A stretch of 64,000 nt of DNA from Chryseobacterium sp. ZHDP1 (lineage in GTDB: Bacteria; Bacteroidota; Bacteroidia; Flavobacteriales; Weeksellaceae), in contig NZ_CP075682.1 of NCBI RefSeq assembly GCF_018603435.1, forward strand, positions 3,844,001 through 3,908,000, read 5' to 3'. A model generated the notes under the pieces. The model was not told where the DNA came from. It did not search any database and saw nothing but the letters and a program-made list of their open reading frames with translations. The translations under genes and the position numbers were made by a program. Numbering within the stretch: the first letter of the stretch is position 1; each line of letters begins with the position of its first letter. Shown here piece by piece: positions 44,734 to 53,457 of this stretch.

Positions 44734-45861
44734 TTATTTGATTTCCAGAGCGTAGGTTCTCCTTCTTTTATGGTTTACGGGATTGTAATCCTGCCAAAGA
44801 AGCTGAATGCTTTTGTTTTCTTCCAGTTCAGGATTCGTTTCCAGGTATTTTACTCCTTTTTTATTGAAGATATCCCAGATTTCTTTGAAAATAATGGAAG
44901 TTACACCGCGTCTCTGATAATCGGGATGAATTCCGATCAGGTAAAAATTAGCCCTGTCGTTTTTCTTTCCCGCCTGTAAAAAATGCCACCATCCGAAAGG
45001 AAGCAGTTTGCCTTTGGATTTTTGCAAAGCTTTTGAATAGGAAGGCATTGTAATAGCAAATGAAATCAGATGGTCATTTTCATCGGCAATACATACGATG
45101 AAATCTTTATCGATTAAAGGGAAATATTTTTCTTTATAGGTTTTCCTTTGTTCGTCCGAAATAGGAGTGTAGGTGGAAAGGTGCTTGTACGTTTCATCTA
45201 GCAGATCAAACATCGCATCCACATACTGAAGGATTTCTTCTTTAGATTTAAATCTTAAAACTTTCAGATGGTATTTCTGGGAAATTAATTCATTGAATTT
45301 GTAAATTTTCTCCGGCAGAGAATCCGGGAACATAATTTCAAATTCCACCCATTCCTTTTCTTTGGTTAAACCCAGTTTTTCAAGATGTTTCGGATAATAA
45401 TCATGATTGTAAATTCCGATCATCGTTGCCAGTTTATCGAAGCCTAAAGTCAGCATTCCGGCTTTGTCAAGGTTGGTGAAACCCATTGGTCCTTCAATCT
45501 TTTCGATATTTTTTTCTTTGGCGTATTCAACTGCTTTTCCAATGAGTGCCTGAGAGACTTTTTCATCATCAATAAAATCAATCCAGCCAAAACGTACTTT
45601 TCTTATCCCTAGTTCGCGTTCTTCCTTATGATTGATCATTAAGGCAATTCTTCCGACGATTTTATTATTCTGATATGCAAGAAACTGTTTGGCTTCAGAG
45701 TATTGCAGCGCAGGATTTTCCTTCGGGTTCCATATTTTAATCTCATCATTAATAAGAGACGGAACATAATACGGATTGTTTTTGTACAGATCCATCGGAA
45801 ATCTTACGAATTGCTTTAGCTGATCGCTGTTTTTTACCTCAATAACTGAAATTTCTGACAT
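44734..45861 (-). CDS. GNAT-like acyltransferase family protein
   Basis: 375 residues with two acetyltransferase-like halves. The C-terminal one has ANFYLIGIHPDYQRRGVTSIIF near 295, with the (R/Q)xxGx(G/A)-like coenzyme A loop. Relatives are often named hypothetical or, wrongly, GTP cyclohydrolase. Substrate unknown. Confidence 0.75.
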   Translation of the reverse strand: MSEISVIEVKNSDQLKQFVRFPMDLYKNNPYYVPSLINDEIKIWNPKENPALQYSEAKQFLAYQNNKIVGRIALMINHKEERELGIRKVRFGWIDFIDDEKVSQALIGKAVEYAKEKNIEKIEGPMGFTNLDKAGMLTLGFDKLATMIGIYNHDYYPKHLEKLGLTKEKEWVEFEIMFPDSLPEKIYKFNELISQKYHLKVLRFKSKEEILQYVDAMFDLLDETYKHLSTYTPISDEQRKTYKEKYFPLIDKDFIVCIADENDHLISFAITMPSYSKALQKSKGKLLPFGWWHFLQAGKKNDRANFYLIGIHPDYQRRGVTSIIFKEIWDIFNKKGVKYLETNPELEENKSIQLLWQDYNPVNHKRRRTYALEIK

Positions 45862-45884
45862 GATTCTTTCGTGAAATTATGGAA

Positions 45885-45892
45885 CAAATATA
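45885..45892 (-). promoter_or_regulatory. -7 promoter box of GNAT-like gene
   Basis: The minus strand reads TATATTTG, 23 bases before the ATG at 45861. Confidence 0.55.
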
Positions 45893-45967
45893 GCTAAATT
45901 AATACAATACTTTGGCACAGTTTTTACATCATATGGGATGAAAAGTATATTATTAAAGATTACAGAG

Positions 45968-46657
45968 ATGAATGGTTATTATTTGATTATTATTGTTTCG
46001 ATGGCGGTGAGTTGGTTTGTCTCCTGGAGGCTGAAATCGAAGTTTGAAGAGTATTCTAAAGTCTACCTCAGAAACGGACTTTCCGGAAAGGAAGTTGCGG
46101 AAAAAATGCTGAGAGACAACGGAATCAATGATGTTCAGGTAATGTCGGTTCCGGGACAGTTAACAGATCATTACAACCCCGAAAATAAAACAGTTAATCT
46201 TTCCGAAGCGGTTTATATGCAGAGGAATGCAGCGGCAGCGGCTGTTGCAGCTCATGAATGCGGTCATGCTGTTCAGCATAAAGTAGGATATTCTATGTTA
46301 CAGCTCCGTTCTAAATTGGTTCCGGTAGTCAATATAAGCTCCAATCTGATGCAGTTTGTAATCATGGGAGGACTTGTCATCATGGCATTAAGCGGAAATA
46401 AACTGATTCTTACGATCGGAGTGATTATGTTTGCCTTAACAACGCTTTTCGCATTTGTAACACTTCCTGTAGAATATGATGCAAGCAACAGGGCAATGAA
46501 ATGGCTTCGCGATACGGGAACGGTAACTACCGAAGAATATGTAGGCGTAAAAGACAGCTTGAAATGGGCAGCGAGAACTTACGTTGTTGCTGCGATCGGC
46601 TCTCTGGTACAGCTTCTTTATTTTGCTTCCTTACTAATGGGGGGAAGAAGAGATTAA
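45968..46657 (+). CDS. YugP-type zinc metallopeptidase
   Basis: 229 residues. HECGH near residue 97 is the HExxH zinc site; membrane helices lie at the N-terminus (YYLIIIVSMAVSWFV), near 130-165 and at the C-terminus. Fits the membrane-bound YugP/DUF2268-like peptidase family (PF04298). An ATG at 45938 would add ten residues. Its stop overlaps the convergent YigZ gene by four bases. Confidence 0.88.
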   Translation: MNGYYLIIIVSMAVSWFVSWRLKSKFEEYSKVYLRNGLSGKEVAEKMLRDNGINDVQVMSVPGQLTDHYNPENKTVNLSEAVYMQRNAAAAAVAAHECGHAVQHKVGYSMLQLRSKLVPVVNISSNLMQFVIMGGLVIMALSGNKLILTIGVIMFALTTLFAFVTLPVEYDASNRAMKWLRDTGTVTTEEYVGVKDSLKWAARTYVVAAIGSLVQLLYFASLLMGGRRD

Positions 46658-47256
46658 TCTTTAAATGTGAATGAAACATATTGCATCTCGGATAGCTTTT
46701 CCGAGATGCTTTCTTTTTGTGAAAGTTTCAGAGAAGCGGTTACTATGCAGTTTTCATTCGCATCAAATTGCAGGACTTTTGCATCATACTTCGACAGTAA
46801 AGTGAAAATGATATTCTGCTGATTAAAATTAAACTGAATCTCAACGGTCGTTTCAAGTTCTTTTGTAATGATATTTGCTTCTTCCAGTGTAATTTTTGCC
46901 GATTCTTTATAGGCTTTTACCAAACCGGAAACCCCCAGTTTTGTTCCTCCGTAGTAACGGACAGAAATAACCAGAACATTGGTAATTTCATTGGCCAATA
47001 ACTGGTTGTAAATCGGAAGTCCGGCACTTCCCGAAGGTTCTCCGTCGTCATTTGCGCGATAATTTTCTCCGTTAAGTCCGATTCTGAAAGCATAACAATG
47101 ATGCGTTGCCTTCGGATGTTCTGCACGGATTTTTTCCAAAGCGTGTTTCAGTTCTTCCTCGTTGTTCACCGGGAATGCAAAACCCAGAAATTTACTTCCC
47201 TTTTCTTTTAATAAAGTATTTTCTACTGCAGATTCTATCGTCTTAAAATTGAACAT
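46654..47256 (-). CDS. YigZ/IMPACT family protein
   Basis: 200 residues. The IMPACT N-terminal domain has EKGSKFLGFAFPV near 18, HPKATHHCYAFRIG near 46, DDGEPSGSAGLPIYNQL near 68 and VRYYGGTKLGVSGLVKAY near 96, followed by the small DUF1949-like domain. Role in translation control or proteolysis is suggested for the family only. Confidence 0.92.
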   Translation of the reverse strand: MFNFKTIESAVENTLLKEKGSKFLGFAFPVNNEEELKHALEKIRAEHPKATHHCYAFRIGLNGENYRANDDGEPSGSAGLPIYNQLLANEITNVLVISVRYYGGTKLGVSGLVKAYKESAKITLEEANIITKELETTVEIQFNFNQQNIIFTLLSKYDAKVLQFDANENCIVTASLKLSQKESISEKLSEMQYVSFTFKD

Positions 47257-47300
47257 ATGTAATGAGGAAAAATATTTTTTCGAATGTTAGAATAATTATT

Positions 47301-47308
47301 CAAAGGTA
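47301..47308 (-). promoter_or_regulatory. -7 promoter box of YigZ gene
   Basis: The minus strand reads TACCTTTG (TAnnTTTG), 44 bases before the ATG. Confidence 0.45.
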
Positions 47309-47344
47309 AAATATTTTTAAGAAAAAGTCCCGGAAACGGACAAT

Positions 47345-47372
47345 AAAAAAGAGAACCGTTACAGTTCTCTTT
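47345..47372 (-). terminator. terminator after the peptide genes
   Basis: AAAGAGAAC and GTTCTCTTT pair around a 7-base loop, with a T-run on the minus strand. It closes the two peptide genes. Confidence 0.7.
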
Positions 47373-47378
47373 ATTCGA

Positions 47379-47543
47379 TTAACAAGGAAAGCTTCCTTCT
47401 AGCCAAGGCGGAGGACAGCTCATACTTGAAGGTGTTTTACAGCATCTTTGTAGATTTGGCGGATAATAAGAACAACAAACCGGTGCTATTCCGCCGACAA
47501 GCTTTTTAAGCTCTTTTCTTTGAAGTTTTTTCAGATTTTTCAT
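47379..47543 (-). CDS. Cys-rich double-glycine-leader peptide 1 (bacteriocin-like)
   Basis: 54 residues, too short for most gene finders. The leader MKNLKKLQRKELKKLVGG ends in the GG processing site of peptidase-containing transporters. The core of 36 residues starts IAPVCCSYYPP and has six cysteines, two of them as CC pairs. It lies nine bases after peptide 2, so they form one unit. Such flavobacterial peptides are called bacteriocin-like by leader only; no maturation enzyme or exporter is adjacent. Function unknown. Confidence 0.75.
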   Translation of the reverse strand: MKNLKKLQRKELKKLVGGIAPVCCSYYPPNLQRCCKTPSSMSCPPPWLEGSFPC

Positions 47544-47552
47544 ATAATATTT

Positions 47553-47735
47553 TTAAAGTGAAATAGGTGGGTTTAAGCAAGCCTGCCCAATCGGAATACA
47601 TACACCATTGCAGTTATATTGCGTGTGGATGTTGCAAGGACACACTTTTGTTCCGTTTTGAAGATAATAACATTTTTCGATTCCTCCGAGAACGCTTTTG
47701 AGTTCGTGCTTGGATAATTTTCTCAGATTTTTCAT
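47553..47735 (-). CDS. Cys-rich double-glycine-leader peptide 2 (bacteriocin-like)
   Basis: 60 residues. The leader MKNLRKLSKHELKSVLGG is close to that of peptide 1 (10 of 18 identical by eye). The 42-residue core has six cysteines in an unrelated pattern (CYYLQNGTKVCPC ... CNGVC ... AC). Paralogous leaders with different cores suggest shared export and diversified products. A short AT-rich gap upstream has no clear promoter box. Confidence 0.78.
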   Translation of the reverse strand: MKNLRKLSKHELKSVLGGIEKCYYLQNGTKVCPCNIHTQYNCNGVCIPIGQACLNPPISL

Positions 47736-47839
47736 GATGATGATTTTTTTTAGTTCATCATAAAGCTACATAATTAATTTCAAAAAATGGTGAAAAATTG
47801 CAAAATATTTATTATGTTAAATTTTTGATTATTAAATAT

Positions 47840-48871
47840 TTAAATACTTTCCGGAAGGAAAAAATCAATGCGGTTATCTCTGATAAATTCAGTTTTAAAA
47901 GGATTTGACTGGTCAAAAACAGGAGCTTGGGTTCCGTTCTCAAGAAGAAGACTTTCATTTTTAATAACAATCGCTTCGTCCCAGAGACTCGCATCTATAA
48001 ACTGCTGTAAAGTAAATTTTCCACCCTCAATAATTACAGACTGAATCTGCTCTTTATACAGAGCTTCCAAAAGATTCTGAAGGAAATTGTCTTTTTCGGT
48101 TTTAATAAAATGAACATGATCTGCAATTTCTTCTTTTACAGAATTAATCACGATGGTTTTCGCTTCTTCGTTATAAATTTTAAAATTCTGAGGAACTTTC
48201 AGATCAAAATCAATTAAAATTCTCACAGGATTAACGCCTTCCACATTTCTTACCGTTAAACTTGGATCGTCGTTTAAAGCAGTCTGTGTTCCAATCAGAA
48301 TGGCGTGTTCATCGGCTCTCAACTGATGTACCAACTGATTCACCAGAGAATTTGAAACTGCGGTTGGCTTAAAGTCTTTATCCAGAAATCCGTCTCCGGA
48401 CTGCGCCCATTTCAGAATGATGTAAGGTCTTTTCTTTTCGTGGTAAGTGTAAAATCTTTTATTAAGATCAATACATTCTTTTTCCAGAACGCCTGAAACC
48501 ACTTCAATTCCTGCATCCTGAATGATTTTTTTTCCTTTTCCGTTCACTTTGTCATGAGAATCCATCGCTCCGATAACCACTTTTTTAAAGCCTAATTCCT
48601 TGATTTTTAAAGCACAGGGCGGCGTTTTTCCGTAATGCGCACAAGGTTCTAGTGTAACATAAATAGTGGATTCGGGAATTAAAGATGGGTCTTCAACGGA
48701 ATTAATAGCATTAATTTCCGCATGAGGTTCTCCCGCTTTCTGATGATAGCCTTCACCGATAATTTTACCGTTATGCACAATTACACTTCCCACCAAAGGA
48801 TTCGGATAGGTTTTTCCAGTCGCTTTTTCAGCGAGTTCGATGGCTCTTTTAATATAAAATTCGTCCTGCAT
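47840..48871 (-). CDS. ribD: bifunctional riboflavin biosynthesis protein RibD
   Basis: 343 residues. The deaminase domain (1-145) has GYHQKAGEPHAEINAI with HAE and PCAHYGKTPPC, the zinc site. The reductase domain (146-343) has RPYIILKWAQSGDGF and IIEGG. It converts the pyrimidine intermediate after GTP cyclohydrolase II. An ATG at 48895 would add eight residues; MQDEFYIKRAIEL is the usual N-terminus, so I chose 48871. Other rib genes are not in this window. Confidence 0.94.
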   Translation of the reverse strand: MQDEFYIKRAIELAEKATGKTYPNPLVGSVIVHNGKIIGEGYHQKAGEPHAEINAINSVEDPSLIPESTIYVTLEPCAHYGKTPPCALKIKELGFKKVVIGAMDSHDKVNGKGKKIIQDAGIEVVSGVLEKECIDLNKRFYTYHEKKRPYIILKWAQSGDGFLDKDFKPTAVSNSLVNQLVHQLRADEHAILIGTQTALNDDPSLTVRNVEGVNPVRILIDFDLKVPQNFKIYNEEAKTIVINSVKEEIADHVHFIKTEKDNFLQNLLEALYKEQIQSVIIEGGKFTLQQFIDASLWDEAIVIKNESLLLENGTQAPVFDQSNPFKTEFIRDNRIDFFLPESI

Positions 48872-48932
48872 ACTGAATGAAAAAAGCGAAGTCAAATTGC
48901 TTTGCTCCGCTCTTTTTGTTTTTTAAATATTG

Positions 48933-50738
48933 TTATTCTCCGGCAATAATGCTGTGAAGATTTTGTTTTAAAGTTTCCAGATGAGCTTTTTTCTCGTCGA
49001 TAGAATCATAAGTATCTCTCAACATAGGATTTTCTCTTGATGGGTTTTTGAAGAACGCCAGATTGTTTTCCAGTTTTACGATTTCAGCTTCAAGATCAGA
49101 AATCTGGCTCTTGATTTTTCTTGCTTTGTCTGTAAGCTGGTTTTCAGATAATCCTTCTTCTTTAAGTTCAAGCTCGTTGATTTTATTTAATTTCAGTTTT
49201 TCTCTCAACGTTTTGTTGAATTCTGTGTTGATGGAGATTTTATCTCTCGGTACTTTTCCGATGTTGTTCCATGCGGTTTTGATGGCTTCAATTCTTTCGA
49301 TGCTGCCTTCCTCGTTCCCGATTGTTTTCAGTTCATCAAGAATTGCTTTTTTCTGCTTGTAATTTTCTTTCCAGTTATCCGTAGAAGCATTGCTTTTTTC
49401 ACGGTAATTGTTGAAGAATGCATTACACGCATCACGGAATTCGTCCCAGATTTTATTCGTCATGCTTTTCGGAACATGCCCGATTTTTTTCCAGTCTTCC
49501 TGAAGTTTTTTGAACAAAGGAACGGCGATGTCCCATTCTTCGTTATTCTGGTTGTCTTTCGCAGTCTGGATCAGTTTTAATTTTTCTTCCAGATTGGCTT
49601 GCTGAGAACCTTTTAACGATTTATAATAGGTGTTTTTTGTTGTGTTGAATCCTCTTAGGATTGTTTTAAATTCATTCCAGTTTTGGTTGGAAAGCTTTCT
49701 TGGAACACTTCCAGTTTTCAGGAATTCTGAACGAAGTTCTTCCACTCTGCGGATCGCATTCTGCCAGTAATTATGGTTGGGATTTTCTCCGGGCTCAGAA
49801 AGTTTCTTAATTTCAGCAATGATCTGATTTTTCTTTTCCAGATTTTCGTTCTGCTCCGTTTCAATGGCTGCGGAAAGTTCAGATTTTCTCTCGTGAATCT
49901 TGTTTGAGATTTCTTTGAATTCTTCCCACGTTTTCTCACGGAATTCTTCGGCAACCGGTTCTGCCTCTTCTTTCCAGAGTTTATGAAGATACTGAAGTTC
50001 ATTCAGCGCTTTCTGAATTACAGGCTCATGTTCAAGCTGCTTTGCACGTTCAATGATGTGTTGTCTTTTTTCAAGATTGTGGCTGTATTCCTGCTCCAGA
50101 AATTCTTTATTCAGATCAAGCATCTGATAAAACTGGTTCAGATGGTGGAAATAGTTGTTGTTGAGAATCCTGAATTCAGATTTTGCAACCTGTCCCGCTT
50201 TAGACCATTCTTCTTTAATTTCTCTAATCGATTTGAAAAGATTGGTTCCCGGTTCGGAGTTGGTATAAAGGTTTTTAAGTCTTTCGATAATACTCTGGCG
50301 GTGTTCCAGATTTTTCTTCTGCTCTTCTTCCTGACCTTTCTGGTAGGCATCATGCTTTTCTCTGAAAATATTCACCAAAGCAGAGAATTTTGCCTGAGAA
50401 GGATGCTCATAGCTGAAATTTTCAGGAGCATTTCCGGCTTCTGTATACTCATGCTTTTTATCTTCCACTTCATCATGGATGTAATGACTTGCTTTTTCTT
50501 TCAGCTGATTGAATTTTTTGAAATCCTCACCTGCGTTGGGCGCATTGATGATTCTTTCCATTTCCTTTAAGGCATCGGCAAGAGAAATGTCTACATCCTC
50601 ATGTTCTTCTTCATGTTCTGTGTCTTCATGATGAACATTTTCATCCTGAACTTCTGTGTTTTCCAATGGCTTTTCCTGAAGGACTTCGTTAGAGTTCTTG
50701 TTTTCCTCGTTTTCAGAAAGGTTGTTTTCTGTAGTCAT
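48933..50738 (-). CDS. DUF349 repeat protein
   Basis: 601 residues, highly charged and helical. An acidic N-terminus (about 1-60) is followed by several DUF349 units of about 70 residues, recognisable by W..F (EEWSKAGQV, LWKEEAEPV, EDWKKIGHVP, TAWNNIGKVP). The C-terminus (about 530-595) is a predicted coiled coil. Function unknown; the family is widespread in Bacteroidetes and Actinobacteria. Confidence 0.88.
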   Translation of the reverse strand: MTTENNLSENEENKNSNEVLQEKPLENTEVQDENVHHEDTEHEEEHEDVDISLADALKEMERIINAPNAGEDFKKFNQLKEKASHYIHDEVEDKKHEYTEAGNAPENFSYEHPSQAKFSALVNIFREKHDAYQKGQEEEQKKNLEHRQSIIERLKNLYTNSEPGTNLFKSIREIKEEWSKAGQVAKSEFRILNNNYFHHLNQFYQMLDLNKEFLEQEYSHNLEKRQHIIERAKQLEHEPVIQKALNELQYLHKLWKEEAEPVAEEFREKTWEEFKEISNKIHERKSELSAAIETEQNENLEKKNQIIAEIKKLSEPGENPNHNYWQNAIRRVEELRSEFLKTGSVPRKLSNQNWNEFKTILRGFNTTKNTYYKSLKGSQQANLEEKLKLIQTAKDNQNNEEWDIAVPLFKKLQEDWKKIGHVPKSMTNKIWDEFRDACNAFFNNYREKSNASTDNWKENYKQKKAILDELKTIGNEEGSIERIEAIKTAWNNIGKVPRDKISINTEFNKTLREKLKLNKINELELKEEGLSENQLTDKARKIKSQISDLEAEIVKLENNLAFFKNPSRENPMLRDTYDSIDEKKAHLETLKQNLHSIIAGE

Positions 50739-50815
50739 AGCAAATCGTTTATGTGAGTGGCATTAAAATATCCTCTAAATATAATGCTAAAAAGCTAATA
50801 TAGTACTAATTTATG

Positions 50816-51553
50816 TTATTTTTTTTGAAAGTTCCAAATTTCCCAGGCTTTTTCTGCCTGCTGTTCCAGCATATAATAACCGTTCACTGTTTTGGCTCCC
50901 TTTTCAGCGGCATTGATGATGAATCTGGTATAGTTTGGGTTGTAAATTAAATCAATAATCAGATGATTTTTTGAAAGACCTTCAAAAGGAAAATTCAGGC
51001 AGTCTTCCACATTCGGGAAAGTTCCTACCGGAGTACACTGGATAATTAGCTTATGATTCTCAACGGTAGCAGCATCTAAATTGTCATAATTAATTTCTGT
51101 GCTTCGGGAAACCGTAACCGATGGAATTCCGTGTTTATCCAAAACATATTTTACGGCTTTTGCAGCGCCTCCGTTTCCTAAAATGATGGCTGAATCATGA
51201 TGTGGTTTTTTGTGAAGCAGCAAAGTCTTTTCAAATCCGAAAGCATCGGTATTATAACCTGTTTTCTTTCCGTTTTCAATCAATACACAGTTTACAGCCC
51301 CGATGTTCTTCGCTTCATCGCTCAGTTCATCCAGATAATCAATAATTTTTTCTTTGTAGGGAATTGTTACGTTAAATCCTGCTAAATCCGGAGCAGAGAA
51401 CAGATTTTTTACTTCATCGATCTCATTTAAATCGAAAATACTGTAAGAATAGCCTTTCAGCATCAGTTTCTGAAATTTGTCTTCAAAGTATTTTTTTGAG
51501 AAAGAGTAGGAAATGTTTTTCCCGATCAAGCCTAATTTTTTATTGGAATCCAT
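50816..51553 (-). CDS. aroE: shikimate dehydrogenase
   Basis: 245 residues, short but normal for the Bacteroidetes form. LIGKNISYSFSKKYF (shikimate binding), FNVTIPYKE with the catalytic Lys, GAVNCV, YNTDAFGF and ILGNGGAAKAV (NADP loop) are all visible. Reduces 3-dehydroshikimate in aromatic amino acid synthesis. Confidence 0.93.
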   Translation of the reverse strand: MDSNKKLGLIGKNISYSFSKKYFEDKFQKLMLKGYSYSIFDLNEIDEVKNLFSAPDLAGFNVTIPYKEKIIDYLDELSDEAKNIGAVNCVLIENGKKTGYNTDAFGFEKTLLLHKKPHHDSAIILGNGGAAKAVKYVLDKHGIPSVTVSRSTEINYDNLDAATVENHKLIIQCTPVGTFPNVEDCLNFPFEGLSKNHLIIDLIYNPNYTRFIINAAEKGAKTVNGYYMLEQQAEKAWEIWNFQKK

Positions 51554-51563
51554 AGGATAAAAT

Positions 51564-51593
51564 TATAAAAAAAGACCGGAAAAACCGGCCTTT
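51564..51593 (-). terminator. terminator after endonuclease I gene
   Basis: On the minus strand AAAGGCCGG and CCGGTCTTT pair with one mismatch around five T, and a run of T follows. Confidence 0.7.
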
Positions 51594-51613
51594 CATATAA
51601 ATATTTTTTTGTC

Positions 51614-53410
51614 TTAGTTCACTATAAATTTCGCGGAATAAGAATCCGTTTTCAGGATGTAGTTTCCTTTGGACAATCCTTTTAGGTTAATTCTGTTAGA
51701 AGTTTTGAAAGGATTTTCAATCGTTTCGATCAGTTTTCCTGAAAGATCATAGATCTGAGCTTTTGAAATTCTGTTCAGGTTTTCTCCTTTTACAAATAAT
51801 TCATTGTTTTTTACAGGATTAGGATAGATCGTAAACTGAGATTTATCTTTGGTTGTTTCTACAGTTGCTAATGAAGTGAAGCAAGTCCAGCTTAGATCAT
51901 CAATTGCCACTCTGTTTCCGGAAACAGGATTAATCAGTTTAATCGTAATATTTCCGCTCACATTGATGTTATTAATTGTAGTAGTTGTAGGAGCTGCGGC
52001 ATTATAAGGAATGGTTCCTACCTGAACTCCGTTTACTTCAACATTTAATGAACTGTCGCTTCCTCCGAATTTTAACTGTGCAGTTACCGTTAAACTCTGG
52101 ATTCCTCCTGAAACTGCAGAGCTTAGTAAATTTCCGTTTCTCACAGTAATAGCCTTACCGTTGATAGTCTGGTCTGTTCTAGCATCTGTTGCAGTCCATG
52201 TAATATTATTATTCGTCCAGGTTTGGGTGGCGTAGGTTGAAGAGGCAGCAGGAATATTTGAGAAATCTTCTGTCCCGCAGCTTCCGCCCGGCTGTCCGCC
52301 TGCAAGAGTGGTTCCCGAAGCGGTATTACTTGCCGGAGAAGCATTTCCTGCGGCGTCTTTTGCAATTACATAAAAATTATAGGTTGTAGAAGGGTTCAAT
52401 CCTGAAACCGTAGCAGTTGTTCCGGTAACGGTAGAATATAAAACACCATCTTTATAAATATCATATCCTGTAACGCCAACATTATCTGTAGAAGCTGTCC
52501 AGCTTAAAGAAATGGTGTTGGATGTAGGATTGCTGGTCGCCAAATTGGTAGGAGCTGTCGGAGCCTGTGTATCAACAACGGGAGTTCCCCAAATCTGAGC
52601 AACGTATTCAGGATGATCGATGTATGGATTTCTGTTTCCCTGATAATTGTAAGAAGCATTGTTTCTTGCAATTTCAGTAGCAGAAACTGGATCTGCATTA
52701 TGCCACGCCAATAGCTGGTTCAGTTCCCATGTTTGTAATCCCGGAAATGCAGAACCTCCCAACATATTTCCTGTTCCGAAACCGGAAAGCTGAGATTCAT
52801 ATCTTGTTACGAAATACAGGATCATTCTTGCAATATCGCCTTTAAAAGCATCAATCGGCTCAAAAACCGTCCCCGAATATCCCGGAGAAACAGAAGTTCC
52901 CAGTTTTGATCCGTTTAAAGAAGTGAAAGATGCAGTTCCCACTTTTCCGTATGGAAAGTTAGATCTCATTCCGTTTACTTTAGCATCAGTTGGTCTGATG
53001 AAATGAATGTCCGAAAGCATCGGAGTATTGCTGTTGAATAAACTTTGTGGAACAACGTGCTCTCTGTTGTAACATAATCCTTCCGGACCGCTGCTTCCGC
53101 TACACTGCCCGCCAGGATAAGTATAAGAGTAAGGATCTGTGCCGTTTGGATTTTCAGAGTATATATCTAAAATGGTATTGTCGTTTTCATAGCCTGTCAT
53201 AGCGATGTTATCGCGGTCTGTCGTTGCATAACCAGTCCATAAACCGTTATAACCGTTGTCGATGTGACCGTTTGTGATAATCTGTTTCAGTTTGGTTTTT
53301 AAAGCAGCTCCGGTAAGACCTGCAGTTCCGTCGTAATATCCCGTAGGAATCTGAGCGAATGTACTTATCAAGACAAAGCTCAATAAAAAAGAGAATAATT
53401 TACGTTTCAT
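51614..53410 (-). CDS. secreted endonuclease I with FN3 and Por sorting domain
   Basis: 598 residues. A signal peptide ends near STFAQ. The endonuclease I domain (about 22-275) shows YNREHVVPQS, DIHFIRPTDAKVNGMRSN, and RNPYIDHPEY near 255. A fibronectin type III domain follows (about 285-368: APTNLATSNPTSNTISLSW). After a carbohydrate-binding-like beta region, the last 75 residues form a type IX secretion sorting domain (IYPNPVKN ... GKLIETI ... GNYILK). It is thus probably exported to the surface or medium to degrade DNA for nutrition or biofilm turnover. Confidence 0.92.
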   Translation of the reverse strand: MKRKLFSFLLSFVLISTFAQIPTGYYDGTAGLTGAALKTKLKQIITNGHIDNGYNGLWTGYATTDRDNIAMTGYENDNTILDIYSENPNGTDPYSYTYPGGQCSGSSGPEGLCYNREHVVPQSLFNSNTPMLSDIHFIRPTDAKVNGMRSNFPYGKVGTASFTSLNGSKLGTSVSPGYSGTVFEPIDAFKGDIARMILYFVTRYESQLSGFGTGNMLGGSAFPGLQTWELNQLLAWHNADPVSATEIARNNASYNYQGNRNPYIDHPEYVAQIWGTPVVDTQAPTAPTNLATSNPTSNTISLSWTASTDNVGVTGYDIYKDGVLYSTVTGTTATVSGLNPSTTYNFYVIAKDAAGNASPASNTASGTTLAGGQPGGSCGTEDFSNIPAASSTYATQTWTNNNITWTATDARTDQTINGKAITVRNGNLLSSAVSGGIQSLTVTAQLKFGGSDSSLNVEVNGVQVGTIPYNAAAPTTTTINNINVSGNITIKLINPVSGNRVAIDDLSWTCFTSLATVETTKDKSQFTIYPNPVKNNELFVKGENLNRISKAQIYDLSGKLIETIENPFKTSNRINLKGLSKGNYILKTDSYSAKFIVN

Positions 53411-53427
53411 TTTTAAAAATTGGGACG

Positions 53428-53435
53428 CAAAGATA
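53428..53435 (-). promoter_or_regulatory. -7 promoter box of endonuclease I gene
   Basis: The minus strand reads TATCTTTG, 17 bases before the ATG. Confidence 0.5.
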
Positions 53436-53457
53436 CGAAAAAATGAAAGCTTATGTA

